DNA of 64,000 nucleotides from Cordilura impudica (taxonomy: Eukaryota > Arthropoda > Insecta > Diptera > Scathophagidae): positions 171,251,665 through 171,315,664 of the forward strand of contig OY821521.1 of assembly GCA_963682025.1 (NCBI GenBank), read 5' to 3'. Below the pieces are notes generated by a model. The model made no database searches, was not told where the DNA came from, and saw nothing but the letters and a program-made list of their open reading frames with translations. This document shows positions 11,528-22,774 of the stretch, piece by piece; the stretch's first letter is position 1, and each line of letters starts with the position of its first letter. The position numbers and the translations under genes were made by a program.

Positions 11528-13600
11528 TATAAATTTTTCCTAAAAAGTAAATTTTCTTAAAAAAGTATCTTTTCTTAGAAAGGTAGAAAGTACCATTTTG
11601 TAAATAAATTTATTTTTCTTAAAAATTTTCTTAAAAAAGTACATTTTCTTAAAAAGATAAATTTTCACAAAAAAGTAAATTTTCTTAAAAAGGTACATTT
11701 TCTTAAAAAAGTACCTTTCTTAAAAAGTATAAATTTTTCCTAAAAAGTAAATTTTCTTAAAAAAGTATCTTTTCTTAGAAAAGTGCCACTTCTTAAAAAA
11801 TTTAATTTTCTTAAAAAGACACATTTTCTTAAAAAGGTAAATTTTCTTAAAAATTATAAATTTTTCCTAAAAAGTAAATTTTCTTAAAAAAGTATCTTTT
11901 CTTAGAAAAGTATATTGTTTGCAAAAAGTACTTTTTCTTCAAAAAGTACCATTTCTTAAAAAATTTAATTTTCTTAAAAAGACACATTTTCTTAAAAAGA
12001 TCTGTATATCTGATACATTTTATTAAAAAAGTACCTTTCTTAAAAACTATAAATTTTTCCTAACAAGTAAATTTTCTTAAAAAAGTATCTTATTTTAGAA
12101 AAGTATATTTTCTGCCAAAAGTACTTTTTCTTCAAAAAGTATCATTTCTTAAAAAAATTTAATTTTGATAAAAACATATATTTTCTTAAAAAAGTACATT
12201 TTCTTAAAAAGATATATTTTCTTAAAAAAGTACTTTTTCTTCAAAAAGTATCATTTCTTAAAAAAATTTAATTTTGATAAAAGCATATATTTTCTTAAAA
12301 AAGTACATTTTCTTAAAAAGATATATTTTCTTAAAAAAGTACTTTTTCTTCAAAAAGTACATTTCTTAAAAAATTAAATTTTCTTAAAAAGATAAATTTT
12401 CTTAAAAAGATACATTTTCTTAAAAAAGGTATATTTTCTTCAAAAAGTACTTTTTCTTCAAAAAGTACAATTTCTTAAAAAATGTAATTTTCTTAAAAAG
12501 ACTCATTTTCTTAAAAAAGTAAATTTTCTTAAAAAGATACATTTTCTTAAAAAAGTACCTTTCTTAAAAAGTATAAATTTTTCCTAAAAGTAAATTTTCT
12601 TAAAAAGTGCCTTTTCTTAGAAGAGTATATTTTCTTCAAAAAGTACTTTTTTTTCAAAAAGTACCATGTCTTAAAAATTTTTCTTTTGTCAAAAAGATAC
12701 ATTTTCTTAAAAAAGCACATTTTCTTCAAAGACACATTTTCTTAAAAAGTACCTTTCTTAAAAATATACATTTTTCCTAAAAAGTAAATTTTCTTAAAAA
12801 AATATCTTTTCTTAGAAAAGTATACTGTCTGCAAAAAGTATTTTTTCTTCAAAAAGTACCATTTCTTAAAAAAACTTAATTTTCTTAAAAAGATATATTT
12901 TCTTAAAAAAGTACATTTTCTTAAAAAGATACATTTTTTTAAAAAAGTACCTTTCTTAAAAATTATAATTTTTTCCTAAAAGTAAATTTTCTTAAAAAAG
13001 TACCTTTTCTTAGAAAAGTATATTTTCTTCAAAAATTACTTTTTCTTCAAAAAGTACAATTTCTTAAAAAATATAATTTTCTTAAAAAGACACATTTTCT
13101 TAAAAAAGTAAATTTTCTTAAAAAGATACATTTTCTTAAAAAAGTACCTTTCTTAAAAAGTATAAATTTTTCCTAAAAGTAAATTTTCTTAAAAAAGTAC
13201 CTTTTCTTAGAAAAGTAATTTTCTTCAAAAAGTACTTTTTCTTCAAAAAGTACCATTTCTTAAAAAATTTAATTTTCTTAAAAAGATACATTTTCTTAAA
13301 AGAGTACATTTTCTTCAAAAAGTACCATTTCTCAAAAAATGTATTTTCTTAGAAAGATACTTTTTCTTAAAAAGTGCCTTTCCTTAGAAAAGTATATATT
13401 CTTCAAAAAGTACGTTTTCTTCAAAAAGTACCATTTCTTAAAAAAGTACCATTTCTTAAAAAAATTTATTTTCTTAAAAAGATAATTTTTCTAAAAAAGT
13501 ACATTTTCTTAAAAAGATACATTTTCACAAAAAAAGTAAATTTTCTTAAAAAGATACATTTTCCTAAAAAAGTACCTTTCTTAAAAAGTATAAATTTTTC
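11528..13600 (-). repeat. Higher-order repeat of about 197 bp in array B
   Basis: The rare variant tataaatttttcctaa or close forms recurs at 11528, 11729, 11855, 12048, 12572, 12765, 12964, 13161 and 13589. Most intervals are 193-201 bp, equal to about eleven 18-bp units. One short interval (126) and two long ones (524, 428) mark deletion or replacement of units. A variant with gtctgcaaaaagtac accompanies several copies. Confidence 0.8.
12130..12350 (-). repeat. Recent 109-bp tandem duplication
   Basis: The block containing aattttgataaaa occurs at 12161 and again at 12270 with nearly identical flanks, including tatcatttcttaaaaaaa before and gatatattttcttaaaa after. Identity is far higher than between ordinary units of the array. 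Confidence 0.85.
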
Positions 13601-14865
13601 CTAAATAGTACATTTTCTTAAAAAAGTATCTTTTCTTAGAAAAGTATATTGTCTGCAAAAAATACTTTTTCTTCGAAAAGTAAAAAAGTAAATTTTCTTA
13701 AAAAAGTATCTTTTCCTAGAAAAGTATATTGTCTGCAAAAAGTACTTTTTCTTCAAAAAGTACCATTTCTTAAAAAATTTAATTTTCTTAAAAATATACG
13801 TTTTCTTAAAAAGATTCAATTTCTTAATAAAGTACATTTTCTTATAAAAGTATTTTTTTTTAAAAAGTCGGTTTTTTTTAAATTCCTAAAAGTGCCCTTT
13901 CTAAAAAAGTACCTTTTCTAAAAAAGTACCTTTTATAAAAAAAGTACCTTTTCTTAAAAAAGTTAATTATCTTAAAAAGATACATTAATTTAAAAAAGTA
14001 CAGTTTCTTAAAAGATTCCCTTTTCCTAAAAAGTTCCTGTTCTAAAAAAGTACCTTTTCTTAAAAGGTAAATTTTCTTACCAGAATTCATTTTCTTAACA
14101 AATACATTTTTCTAAAAAAAGCGCCTTTTCTGAAATAGATCCCTTTATACAAAAGTCCTTTCTGAAAAAGTACCCGTTTTAAAATAACTATATTTTTATA
14201 AAAAGTAACTTTTCCTAAGTACCCTTTAAAAAAAAAAAAACATTTTCATCAAAAAGTACGTTTTCTTCAAAAAGTACCTTTTGTTCAAAAATTACATTTT
14301 CTACAAAAACCATATTTTCTTAAAAAAGTACCTTTTATTTACAAGTTTTTTTTTTAAATAATATATTTTCTTAGAAAAGTGTATATTTTTGAAAAGTAAA
14401 TGTTCTTAAAAATGTACCTTTTCTTAAAAAAAGTAAATTGTCTTGAAAAAGTACTTTTTCTTAAAAAATGTACATTTTTCTTGAAAACGTACTTTTTCCT
14501 AAAAAATGTACATTTTTCTTGAAAAAGTACTTTTTCTTAAAAAATGTACATTTTTCTTAAAAAAATAATTACTCTTAAAAAAGCAATTTTTTTTAAAGTT
14601 CCTTTTCGTAGAAAAAGTACGTTTTATTAAAAAATAAATTTTCTTATAAAAAAGATTAAAGAGTACTTTTTCCTGAAAAGGTACTTTTTTTTCCGGAAAA
14701 ACAGATATTTTCTTTAAAAAATAAATTTTCTTATAAAGTGCCTTCTCCGAAAAATAAAATTTTCTGAAAAAAGTGTCTTGTCTACAAAAAGTACGTTTGC
14801 TAAAAAATCGAATTTTCTTAAAAAGTACATGTTCTTTATATAAGAATAAAAATCTTTTTCTTAAA

Positions 14866-15475
14866 AATTATAATTATTATTAAATTTAATGATTTCCTGC
14901 ACAACAAGACTAAGTCTTATAATTACAGTACAGGATTTTAGTAGTGTACAAACATGTTTAGCCAAACTAAATTAAATAAAATTGTAACTATAACATTAAT
15001 AAAATATGACATAGAATATTAAAAAAAAAAAAATTTTAAATTGAAAATTATTAAACATTACAAAAAAAGGAGAGAAAAAATTTAAAAAAATAAGCATACA
15101 ATAAAGAAATACCTTTAAAAAGTTTAGGTTTAGGCAAAGTATTTAAATATGGATTTTTTGAAATGTATTGCTTTGCTATTAAGTTGAATATTAGGTGGAA
15201 GGCTATTCCAAAGACGTACAGCATTTATGAAAAAGTGCTATTCTGATATTAGGCAGCGATGTTTTGGAATAATTAATTTTTTACCTCTGTTTGATTTGGC
15301 AAATCGTATATGATTGCATAAGTATTGTGGCTTTCCAGTATATATTATCTTATGAAGAAAAATTAGTACTTTAATCTTTAGTAGGTTTTCAAGTGATACT
15401 CCGTACAAACAAAAGATTTTCATAATTTTTAAACGAAATCTACATATATAATTTATGGAATTTACATATTAAGAT
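14866..15475 (-). mobile_element. 3' end of a LINE (non-LTR retrotransposon), 5'-truncated
   Basis: The minus strand carries the C-terminal end of an ORF2-type protein followed by about 260 bp of 3' UTR, ending near the array in a TAATAATAATTATAA-like tail. The left boundary is the satellite array. The right boundary is the CTAG end of a Helitron-like fragment starting at 15481. The coding part is annotated separately. Confidence 0.75.
15130..15468 (-). pseudogene. LINE ORF2 C-terminal remnant with premature stop
   Basis: Non-LTR retrotransposon ORF2 encodes endonuclease and reverse transcriptase for target-primed integration; only the region C-terminal to the polymerase remains here. Reading from 15468 downwards gives an open frame with LLKIKVLIFLHKIIYTGKP, then SNRGKKLIIPKHRCLISE, an in-frame TAG at 15240-15238, then HFFINAVRLWNSLPPNIQ and KKSIFKYFA before TAA at 15132-15130. 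The RLWNSLPP motif (15193-15216) is the hallmark of the C-terminal tail of many insect LINE ORF2 proteins. The frame is kept on both sides of the stop, so the decay is by point mutation. The clade (Jockey, CR1 or relative) cannot be set from this tail. Family assignment is by recalled motif, not a search. Confidence 0.85.
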
Positions 15476-15480
15476 ACATA

Positions 15481-15625
15481 CTAGCAGAGCCCAGTCCTCG
15501 AAATTCGTGTGCAAATTCTAGCAAATTTTATTTTTTCATTTAATAAAAAAATTTGTAAGAGCCTAAAGGTATGCTAATCAATTTTAGCCAATTCAAAATT
15601 CTACACTTTTTAAATAAAATTCATT
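15481..15625 (-). mobile_element. Helitron-like element, copy 2 (3'-end fragment)
   Basis: On the plus strand it begins CTAG right after an A, then ctcgaaattcgtgtgcaaat and tttaataaa, followed by cctaaaggtatgctaatc as in the other copies. The subterminal hairpin is partly eroded. Similarity ends near 15625. Its CTAG edge coincides with the truncated 5' side of the LINE remnant. Confidence 0.7.
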
Positions 15626-15896
15626 AAATTAAGTTGAAAGAAGATAGCCGACAAAAACAGACTTTCCAACTCCAAATTATAATATATAAAATAAAGTATC
15701 TCGGAAGATGATTAGCGAGGCTAAACGAAATATCGGAAGGAATCAAGAGAATTATTAAAAAAAAAACATATCAAAAATATTTAATTTTATTGAGTTTTTG
15801 TTTAATTTTAAATACATACATGACCTAAAGCCAGACTAAATAATTCATTAAATATTTTTATCAATATTTGTTGCACACAGATGATATATAAATGGG
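15626..15896. other. Unassigned sequence between two Helitron-like fragments
   Basis: Non-periodic sequence with slightly higher GC near 15650-15750. It could be internal sequence of a longer family member joining the two flanking fragments, which have the same orientation. No coding motif seen. Confidence 0.4.
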
Positions 15897-16178
15897 TTTG
15901 TTAATAAATAATTTTAGGGGAGCCTAAAGGTATGCTAATCAATTTTAGCTTAGTCACAATTAAACATAGAGCTTTAGATATTTATAATAAACACACACAC
16001 AGTAACTTTAAATGAGCATTACTCAAAAAAAAATTTTTCCAGACGGTGCAAATCTGTAAATCTGGTGGACAGCTCAATAGAAATATCTTCCAAAAGAGGT
16101 ATGTTTGGTCAAAATCGGTTATTAACTACAATTTTTACATGGGTCACAAGAAATCGCCTTGCCTATTAACATTATAGA
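15897..16178 (-). mobile_element. Helitron-like element, copy 3 (5'-end portion)
   Basis: Contains cctaaaggtatgctaatc, aataaacacacacac, caaatctgtaaatctg, cacaagaaatcgcctt and the terminal ttataga/T at 16172-16179, matching the TC start (minus strand) of the copy at 10.6 kb. The CTAG end is missing, so the copy is truncated or joined to the fragment at 15481. Confidence 0.75.
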
Positions 16179-17689
16179 TTTCTAGATTATTATATCAAGA
16201 AGATATACATGATTTTTGTAAGTTTGTTGGAGACGATTCATATTACCTCAATTCATTTTTTTTAGAATATAAATAATATATGATTTTTCCCTTTTTGGCC
16301 GTTTTTTTTTACCGAATTTCCTTCTTCCCGATATTCGTTTCTCAGATGGAGTCTTCATACTAAATTTTAAATTCTTAGATTCATTTGTTTAGCCTTTTTG
16401 GCCTTCTTTCGTATTGCCAAAAATCCTTTTTTGGTGAACTTTTTGGCTGGTAGGAGAGCCAACATACCAAGTTTCATATTCCTATGTCTAAATAATTTTT
16501 TAACATTCAGCGTTACAGAATCAGTCAGTAAGTTAGTCGCATCGACTCTAGAGAAAATGGTTTTCTGAATATTTCATTAAGCAAGTCCTGATTGCATCAC
16601 AGAGTATGTCGAAGAATGATAATATTGATCATTTCTGACATCTTTGGCATTTGAAATTTAGAGAATTCTGTTTGGAAGCTTAGAAAATATCAACTGAGAT
16701 TGAGAAAATCAAGAAAACATCAATTGAAATTTAGCCAAAAAGTTTTATAAATCTCCAGTTACATAGTACATTTTTCTAAAGGTCTTAGCCATGCTAAAAC
16801 CGAATTTGAACTCAGAGTTTTTCCATCACATCAGGCCTCTATTTAACAGATTTGCTTTTGCTATATTTGGGTTCTGGTTTCAGGGTTTTAAAAAAGTTGG
16901 CCTGTTTTTTTATTGTTATTTTAACATATTTTTTTTTTATCAATTTTATTTGATTTTTATTAAAATTTTCATGCAATTGCATTTTTATTTGCCTCCACAT
17001 GCATTAACTCTAATTAAATATTTTTTTATGATTGAAATGAAAATGAAAATAAAAACATCACGGTCAAATAGATTGTATAACATTTTGTTTTGGTTGATTT
17101 TAATTGCGGTCATATTATTTTGTTTTTATTTTATTATTATCAAATTGTAACTTATTTTATATCAAGACATGCACGATATATTTTAAAACAGCTAAAGTTG
17201 TGTTAGCTTTCATTTTCATTTCAGATTTTGGATGTTTGTCAATAAAAATATATTTAAAGATATTCTACGTAAATTTTTGTGTAAAATAAAAGAGAGTTCA
17301 ATTTTGACGAAGTTTTACTTTTTGTAGTATCACCTAAAAAAATATAATTGAAATTTTCAGCGGGGAATTAATGAGTTGTTGGTGCAAACACATTATTTAT
17401 GTGATGTGGATGGAGCTTATTTTGTGCTGGAATATCAAATTATGGCTTTCCATAAACTTGTCTAATACATTTTTCTCCTTAAATTATTATTACTGTTTAA
17501 TTATCGAAAAATTATTTCAGGCCGCATAATTGTTTTTAACCAACCTTTTATACGAAAAAGTTTAAAATATACGAAAAAAATCTCAAACTGAGACTATAAA
17601 AACAATCTATTTTCATATAAAATTTAAAATATCCCAGGGCGTCATCATACAGAAATAAAATTTGATTTTACGAAGTTTCTTACACTCCA
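16179..17689. other. Unassigned sequence with repeat-like segment
   Basis: 16250-16560 holds gcctttttggcc-rich sequence ending in cagcgttacagaatcagtc; the last part recurs as gagttacagaatcggtcagt near 33843, which suggests a dispersed repeat of unknown class. A 119-codon frame at 16791-17150 is Phe/Ile/Leu-rich and unlike a known family, so I do not call it a gene. A 35-codon frame after a tttcag acceptor-like site at 17358-17465 is discussed under findings. Confidence 0.45.
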
Positions 17690-17945
17690 ATTTTTCAACT
17701 CTCATTTCCAATCAAATGTTGCCATATTTTTACAAAATTGTGATAAACAAGAAATAATCTTGGAAACAGAAAACATGGTTATGGCAATTATTAAAAAAAA
17801 TTATTTTGAAAATTTGATTCAATATTTTTTTTTTGTTGAAATGAGAGTATTTCAAATAGATTTCAACGAGAACAAGTAAGAGTGTTAAATTCGGCTGTGC
17901 CGAATCTTTGATACCCTCTACCTCGGTTTGAGTATTGATAATAGA
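17690..17945. mobile_element. Fly dispersed repeat fragment with palindromic tip
   Basis: 17690-17800 (caactctcat, atgttgccatattt, ggcaattatt) is similar to 20755-20880. It leads to acaagtaagagtgtt and the hairpin ttcggc-tgt-gccgaa at 17890-17904, followed by gataccctctacc. The same layout recurs near 20.15 and 21.2 kb with different palindromes. The class is unresolved. A hairpin near an end recalls Helitrons, but no CTRR terminus is evident. Confidence 0.65.
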
Positions 17946-18189
17946 TATAAACAAAATATTTGTAAATGTAAACACTTTGTTAAACTTACTACCATATTAT
18001 TTCAGCAAATACACTAATTTTTTTTTAGCATTTTTGGAGATATCTCCATATTTTATACCATATCTTGACACAGTGATGCCCGATTTAACCCATTTCAAAT
18101 ACCAACACAATAAGGAATAATAATTTTCAATGTTTTGAGAGATAAAAATTATGCGGTATTTCAAAAGTTTCTAAAAATCTTGGCAATTT

Positions 18190-18540
18190 TTGACTTGCCA
18201 TATACCAGAATATACTTTTTATAAAAGAATATACTTTTTTGAAAAAAGTTTATTTAAAAAAAGTTATTTTATATAAAAGATCCTTGTTTGAGAAAAGGTA
18301 ACTTTCTAAGAAAATTTACTTTAAGAAGAAAGTTATCCTTTTAAAAAGGTACTTTTTTTTAAAAAAAGGTACTTTAAAAAAATACTTTTTAAGAAAATGT
18401 TTTGTTTAAAAAAAGGGGAGATTTTTAAGACAATGTACTTGCTTAAGAAAAAATGTTTTTTAAAGGTTTTTTTAAGAAAAAAATTTTTTTTAGAGAATAG
18501 GTACTTTTTAAAAGGAGGTACTTTTTTGAAAAAAAATTAT
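18190..18540 (+). repeat. Small GTAC minisatellite island
   Basis: About 350 bp of degenerate aagaaaaggtactttttt-type units in the ggtac sense, isolated from the large arrays by several kilobases of unrelated sequence. Confidence 0.85.
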
Positions 18541-18764
18541 ACTCGCAATCAGATATTTTTTAGGTAAAGCAGAATAATAATTTTATATAACTATGTAGAA
18601 CTGTTTTGAAAGCAAAAAACTCATTGATGAACTCGGTAACTCTATTTTGTAAACACAACAAAAAGAAGTTAATATGCCAAACTTATGGTCATATTTGTAA
18701 AAGAATAATGGAAAAACGTATGAAATAAAAGACCAGCCCTGTGTATACTCTTAACATTGTTGTG

Positions 18765-19016
18765 TTTGATATTTAATTGAAAATGTTGACATTCATGTTA
18801 AAATAGAAATAACGATTGCAAAGCTAATTAGAACAAAAATTGCGACGCCATCTACTGTGGCATAGCAACACTGAGCGAAATGAAGTTTGATATCTAATTG
18901 AAAATGATTGAAAATGTTGACAGTCATGTTAAAATAGAAATAACTATTGCAAACTTAATTGGAACAAAAATTATGGCGCCATCTACTGTGGCATAGCAAC
19001 ACTGAGCAAAATGTAG
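18765..19016. repeat. Two-copy tandem duplication of 121/131 bp
   Basis: Copy 1 is 18765-18885 and copy 2 is 18886-19016. Both run from tttgatat through catgttaaaatagaaataac to gccatctactgtggcatagc and aacactgagc. Copy 2 is 10 bp longer because attgaaaatg is itself doubled. A weaker relative, cgccatctctatggtaggcc, lies near 21983. Confidence 0.9.
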
Positions 19017-19640
19017 TGACACTCTGTTAATACATAAGAAATGTATTTTCCCTAAACAAAATACATATTGGAGAATTTTATATATGTAAATAAAATAATA
19101 TTCCGATTTATTTCTAACATGAGGTTATTATGAATATACATATGTACATATATAGAATATAATAGAATGTAAAAATTACAAAATACAACATGAAATGTTT
19201 TTGTTGTGTTTTTCTCTAAATAAATTTGTACATAAAATTGTAAATTTACATTGTATTTTTTTTATTAACAACTAGGTAGTTTAGCATTACTTGCTTTAGA
19301 TGTTGGTGATTTTTTACTCCCTTTATATTAACTCATAGTGTCTGCTCGTCTGCTTGTCGACAAAATTTTGGATCGATTTGTAATACCTTTCCCATGCCCC
19401 AATAGATCAGAAACTTTGTAGGCAGGGTCGTGGCGATGACAACAATGATCTAACAAACTTTTTTAATAGCGCCAAAACAATGGAAACTTTAAAATTTTTC
19501 TACCAGAGTTGATAAAGAAATGTATAAAGGGTTAGTTTTTATTATATTATTACCACAGCGACTGCAAAAACAACAAGTCCAGCTATGACAACAATACAAC
19601 ATTTAGAATAACAACAAGAACAATACTTCTTCAGTGATTT
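19017..19640. other. Unassigned sequence with TE-like 3' part
   Basis: No gene seen. 19330-19500 has moderately higher GC and the phrase ctgctcgtctgcttgtcg, which may be the eroded beginning of the repeat that follows. The rest is AT-rich filler. Confidence 0.45.
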
Positions 19641-20100
19641 CTCGGGACCTATTAAACCGATTTTCATGAGTTTTCAAACAGAAACCTTCTCATGATGTTA
19701 GACAATCATTTTCACTAAAAACGAGCGGCCCAGTTATCTTATTGAGGGCGTAATCGTGACAAGAATAACATAGACAAATCATATTTTTTCAAGACTTTTT
19801 TTACTTCTTCATTCAATTCTCGGGACCTGTTCCACCGATTTGGACGATTTTAATAGGAAACTTCTCAGGATGTTAATGAATTATTTTTTATGCCAACGAG
19901 CATCCTAGCTGTCCGATTAAAGCCGTCATCGTCATTTTCACAGATGGACAGACGGACATCGCTATATCAACTCCGCTTGTTGTAAGGATCACAAATATAT
20001 ATATTTTATGCAGTCCAAAATTTTTTTTCTACTTATTACAAACGGCATGACGAACTAATATATACCTTCTGCACACTGGAGTGGAGGCTATAAAAATATA
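19641..20100. mobile_element. Dispersed repeat with internal 178-bp duplication
   Basis: ctcgggacct followed by an accgattt block occurs at 19641 and 19819 (offset 178), each followed by aacttctca.gatgtta. The 3' part has gacagacggacatcgct, atatatatattttatg, taatatatacc and tggaggctataaaaata. This order matches other fly dispersed repeats known to me from memory and the neighbouring copies here. Confidence 0.65.
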
Positions 20101-20109
20101 GAATTTTTT

Positions 20110-20640
20110 TTAACAATAAAAACAGGAAAACTTGAAAAATAAGTAAGAGTGTTAAATTCGGTTGTTTCGAAACTTTGATACCCTCCACCCGTGTTATAAA
20201 CACAAGATTATAACCAAGGTCGGTAGCACTAACAGACAAAAGATAACAAGATAATTAACAAGAATTTTTTAAGGTATGTTCGTGTTTTTTTAATTTAAAG
20301 CAATTAATAAATGCAGTGGCATAAATGTAAACCCATACAATTACATTTTTGTATATTTGTGTATTAGCAATGCATACATATTTTTCCCTGTTGTTATACC
20401 TTTACATTTTCGCACGTAATTCCTCACCTATTTGATCTAGAGGCTCCAAGCTCAATACCTCCAAGTTCGACCTATTGCGGACAGGAGAATGCTTTCGACA
20501 GACAAACGGACAAAGGAACATCGCCAGATCGACTCCTGCTTCAATTAGGATAACGAATATATATAGTTTATCGGGTCTTCGGAATTTATTTTGATGAGTT
20601 GCACAGTGTTGTGCAGAATATAAAAATATTAATAACATAT
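20110..20640. mobile_element. Dispersed repeat copy with eroded palindromic tip
   Basis: Begins aagtaagagtgttaaattcg with the decayed hairpin ttcggttgtttcgaa (20158-20172) and gataccctccaccc. It ends with ggacaaaggaacatcgccag, gaatatatatagtttat and gttgtgcagaatataaaaa. Same layout as the copies at 17.9 and 21.2 kb. Two frames on the minus strand (20036-20239, 20402-20638) are incidental. Confidence 0.65.
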
Positions 20641-20754
20641 AATCAATATCTATAATTATTATTTTTTATGCAACGGTAAAACGTCCCGCTCCGGCCTGGT
20701 TGTGGTAATACTTTACAAGTAAAATCATTTTCATTGCGGAGTTTATCATCTTCT

Positions 20755-21189
20755 CATTATTCAACTCTCATATTCTCTCTAATGTTGCCATATTTGTGGA
20801 ATATTGCTATAAACAGGCAACAATCTTGTAAACAAAAAACATATATTTTTGATGTTTAAGGCAATTATTGAAAAAAAAAAGTTTCGAAAATAAAAAAAAA
20901 TTTTTTTTTACATTTTTCATTGAAAATTATTTATTTCAAAGAACAAAAATTAAGAATTTTGTTTTTTAACAATAAATGCGGGAAACATTTTTAGAAAACT
21001 TTATTAAAACAAGTAAAAAATCTTAGTCGGTCTAGACCGACAATATTTTTTCCCCACCAAAAAACAATGTTTAATCAAAACTCTTGAAACTCTTTTCAAT
21101 TCATTTTATCTCAAACTTTAAAAGCAGCAGCATTTTTGTAGTTAATGAAATGTGATGAAATTTTGATACAATTGGCCCTATAAAATAAT
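20755..21189. mobile_element. Truncated dispersed repeat copy with perfect palindrome
   Basis: 20755-20880 is homologous to 17690-17800. It continues to gtcggtctagaccgac, a perfect 16-bp palindrome at 21026-21041, and then into unrelated AT-rich sequence before the next copy. Confidence 0.6.
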
Positions 21190-21970
21190 AAGAAAACTAT
21201 AGTCGGTCTAGACCGACCATACGATACCCTATACCATGGTTTAGGAACCCTATATCTTCGGTCCAACTAATTGGATATAGAAAATAAGCAAACACCAAGT
21301 TTGAGTGGCGTTGTTATTAATTTTTTTGGCTGCAGATATGAAAAAGTTCATATCGTGTGCTATATTTATATGTGAACTAGGTCAAAAAATGGACCGATCC
21401 GGACCATATTTAGTAAAGTCACTTATATTTTGAAAAAATATACTCAAACCAAATTTGAGAAAAATTTGTGCAATATTTTTGTTTTTTGAAAGATTTAAGT
21501 GAAGATCGGGAGGCAGCTCTATATGGGGCCTATGACTAAGAATTGTCCTATAGGCACTATTTTTGGACTACTGATTAATGGATACAATAAACACATACAT
21601 ACCCAATTTGACTAAGATCTATATGGTAATTTGGATATTATGGCAATTTATGTCGATTTCATAGGGGTCATTTGTATGGGGGCTAGGTCTGAACATGGAC
21701 CGAATTTCACCAGTTCATCCTATGGCAAACAAAAGCTTATATGCCAAGTTTCATCAAAATATATTCATATTTGCGACCTGTCGTTTGATTACAAGTTTAC
21801 ATGGACACACAGACGGACCGACGGACGGACATCGCTAAATCGGCTCAGAAAGTAATTCTGAGTCGATCGGTATAATAAAAGATGGGTCTAGGTCAAATAT
21901 TTTTGGTAATTACAAACAGCAGCACAAAGTCATTATACCCAAACCACACGGTGGTATAGGGTATAAAAAT
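21190..21970. mobile_element. Near-complete dispersed repeat, about 780 bp
   Basis: Begins with the perfect palindrome gtcggtctagaccgac (21202-21217), then taccctatacca (21225-21236). The latter is the exact inverse of tggtatagggta at 21952-21963 near the other end. Internal text includes cagacggaccgacggacggacatcgc and ttctgagtcgatcggtat. It carries no intact coding sequence, so it is probably non-autonomous. Terminal inverted structure and palindromic tip are seen; the class is not settled. Confidence 0.7.
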
Positions 21971-22414
21971 TGGCACTTGTCACGCCATCTCTATGGTAGG
22001 CCACGCAGTTTTCACTTTATGTAGTATTTATTTGACATATTTTGCCTTTTTTGGGCATATTTTGCATATGTTTAGCATACTTTGCATATTTTTGACATAT
22101 TTAGCATATTTTTTTTCATATTCTGAATATTTTTAACACATTCTTTTTATGCGAATGTGCAAAACAATTAATATGCACACGTTTTGCGATTCTATTGCCA
22201 CGAAACGAATTTTTGATCCAATCAAATTTCATGGTCCAATAATTGGGGTAGCTCATCTGTAACGGTAATTGAAATAAATTGTTTCTCTTGCTAGCTTTGT
22301 CCGACTTTCGGTGTGAGCACAGTTTTAAGTTATTTTTGTATATTATATCCTTAGTTTTTTTGTTGGATTGAATCTAGAGTTTTTACTGTTTGTTCTTTTA
22401 TATTCTCTAATAAA
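21971..22414. other. Spacer with gcatat minisatellite
   Basis: 22030-22140 holds loose tandem repeats of tttgcatat/tttgacatat with variable spacing. The rest is non-periodic AT-rich DNA up to the Helitron-like element. Confidence 0.6.
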
Positions 22415-22774
22415 TCTATAATATTAATAGCCAAGGCGATTTCTTGTGACCAATGTAAGTTTCACAGTTTTACCAGGATTTGGACAAAAAATTTATCATT
22501 TGAAAGGTATTTCTTTTTAGCTGTTACCCAGATTTACAGATTTTCATCGTCTGGAATAGTTTTTTGGAATTATGATCGTTTTAAGTTGCTACTAACACAT
22601 ACAAAAAATTATACAATGCTATGTGTGTGTTTATTAAATTTTTTAATGTGTTGAGTTTGTTTTTTTCATTTAAAATGAATTGAATTGTGAAGCATATCTT
22701 TAGGGTCTTTATTAAATGAAAAAATAAAATTTAATAGAATTTGCACTCGAATTTGGAGTGCTGGAATCTGCTAG
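22415..22774 (+). mobile_element. Helitron-like non-autonomous element, complete copy 4
   Basis: 360 bp, plus-strand orientation: A then TCTATAATATTAATAG at the start and CTAG then T at the end. The hairpin has stem gcactc (22743-22748) and gagtgc (22756-22761), loop of 7, and nine bases before CTAG, the same spacing as the 10.6-kb copy. The stem sequence differs but pairing is kept. Internal blocks (aaggcgatttcttgtgacc, ttacagattttcatcg) match the other copies. Confidence 0.82.

Larger units (their letters stand above)
11060..14865 (-). repeat. 18-bp GTAC minisatellite array (B), inverted
   Basis: Units near aaaaaagtaccttttctt, the exact reverse complement of the units at 2839-7310. The strand flip is clear because the core reads gtacc here and ggtac there. 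Higher-order structure of about 197 bp is visible between 11.5 and 13.6 kb. Frames at 12165-12377, 12547-12735, 13136-13318, 13374-13604, 13601-13921 and 13878-14090 are repeat by-products. Confidence 0.93.

Noticed and set aside
16791..17150. 119-codon frame, hydrophobic
   Set aside because: Phe/Ile/Leu/Lys-rich as expected from AT-rich DNA, no recognisable domain, no promoter or splice context.
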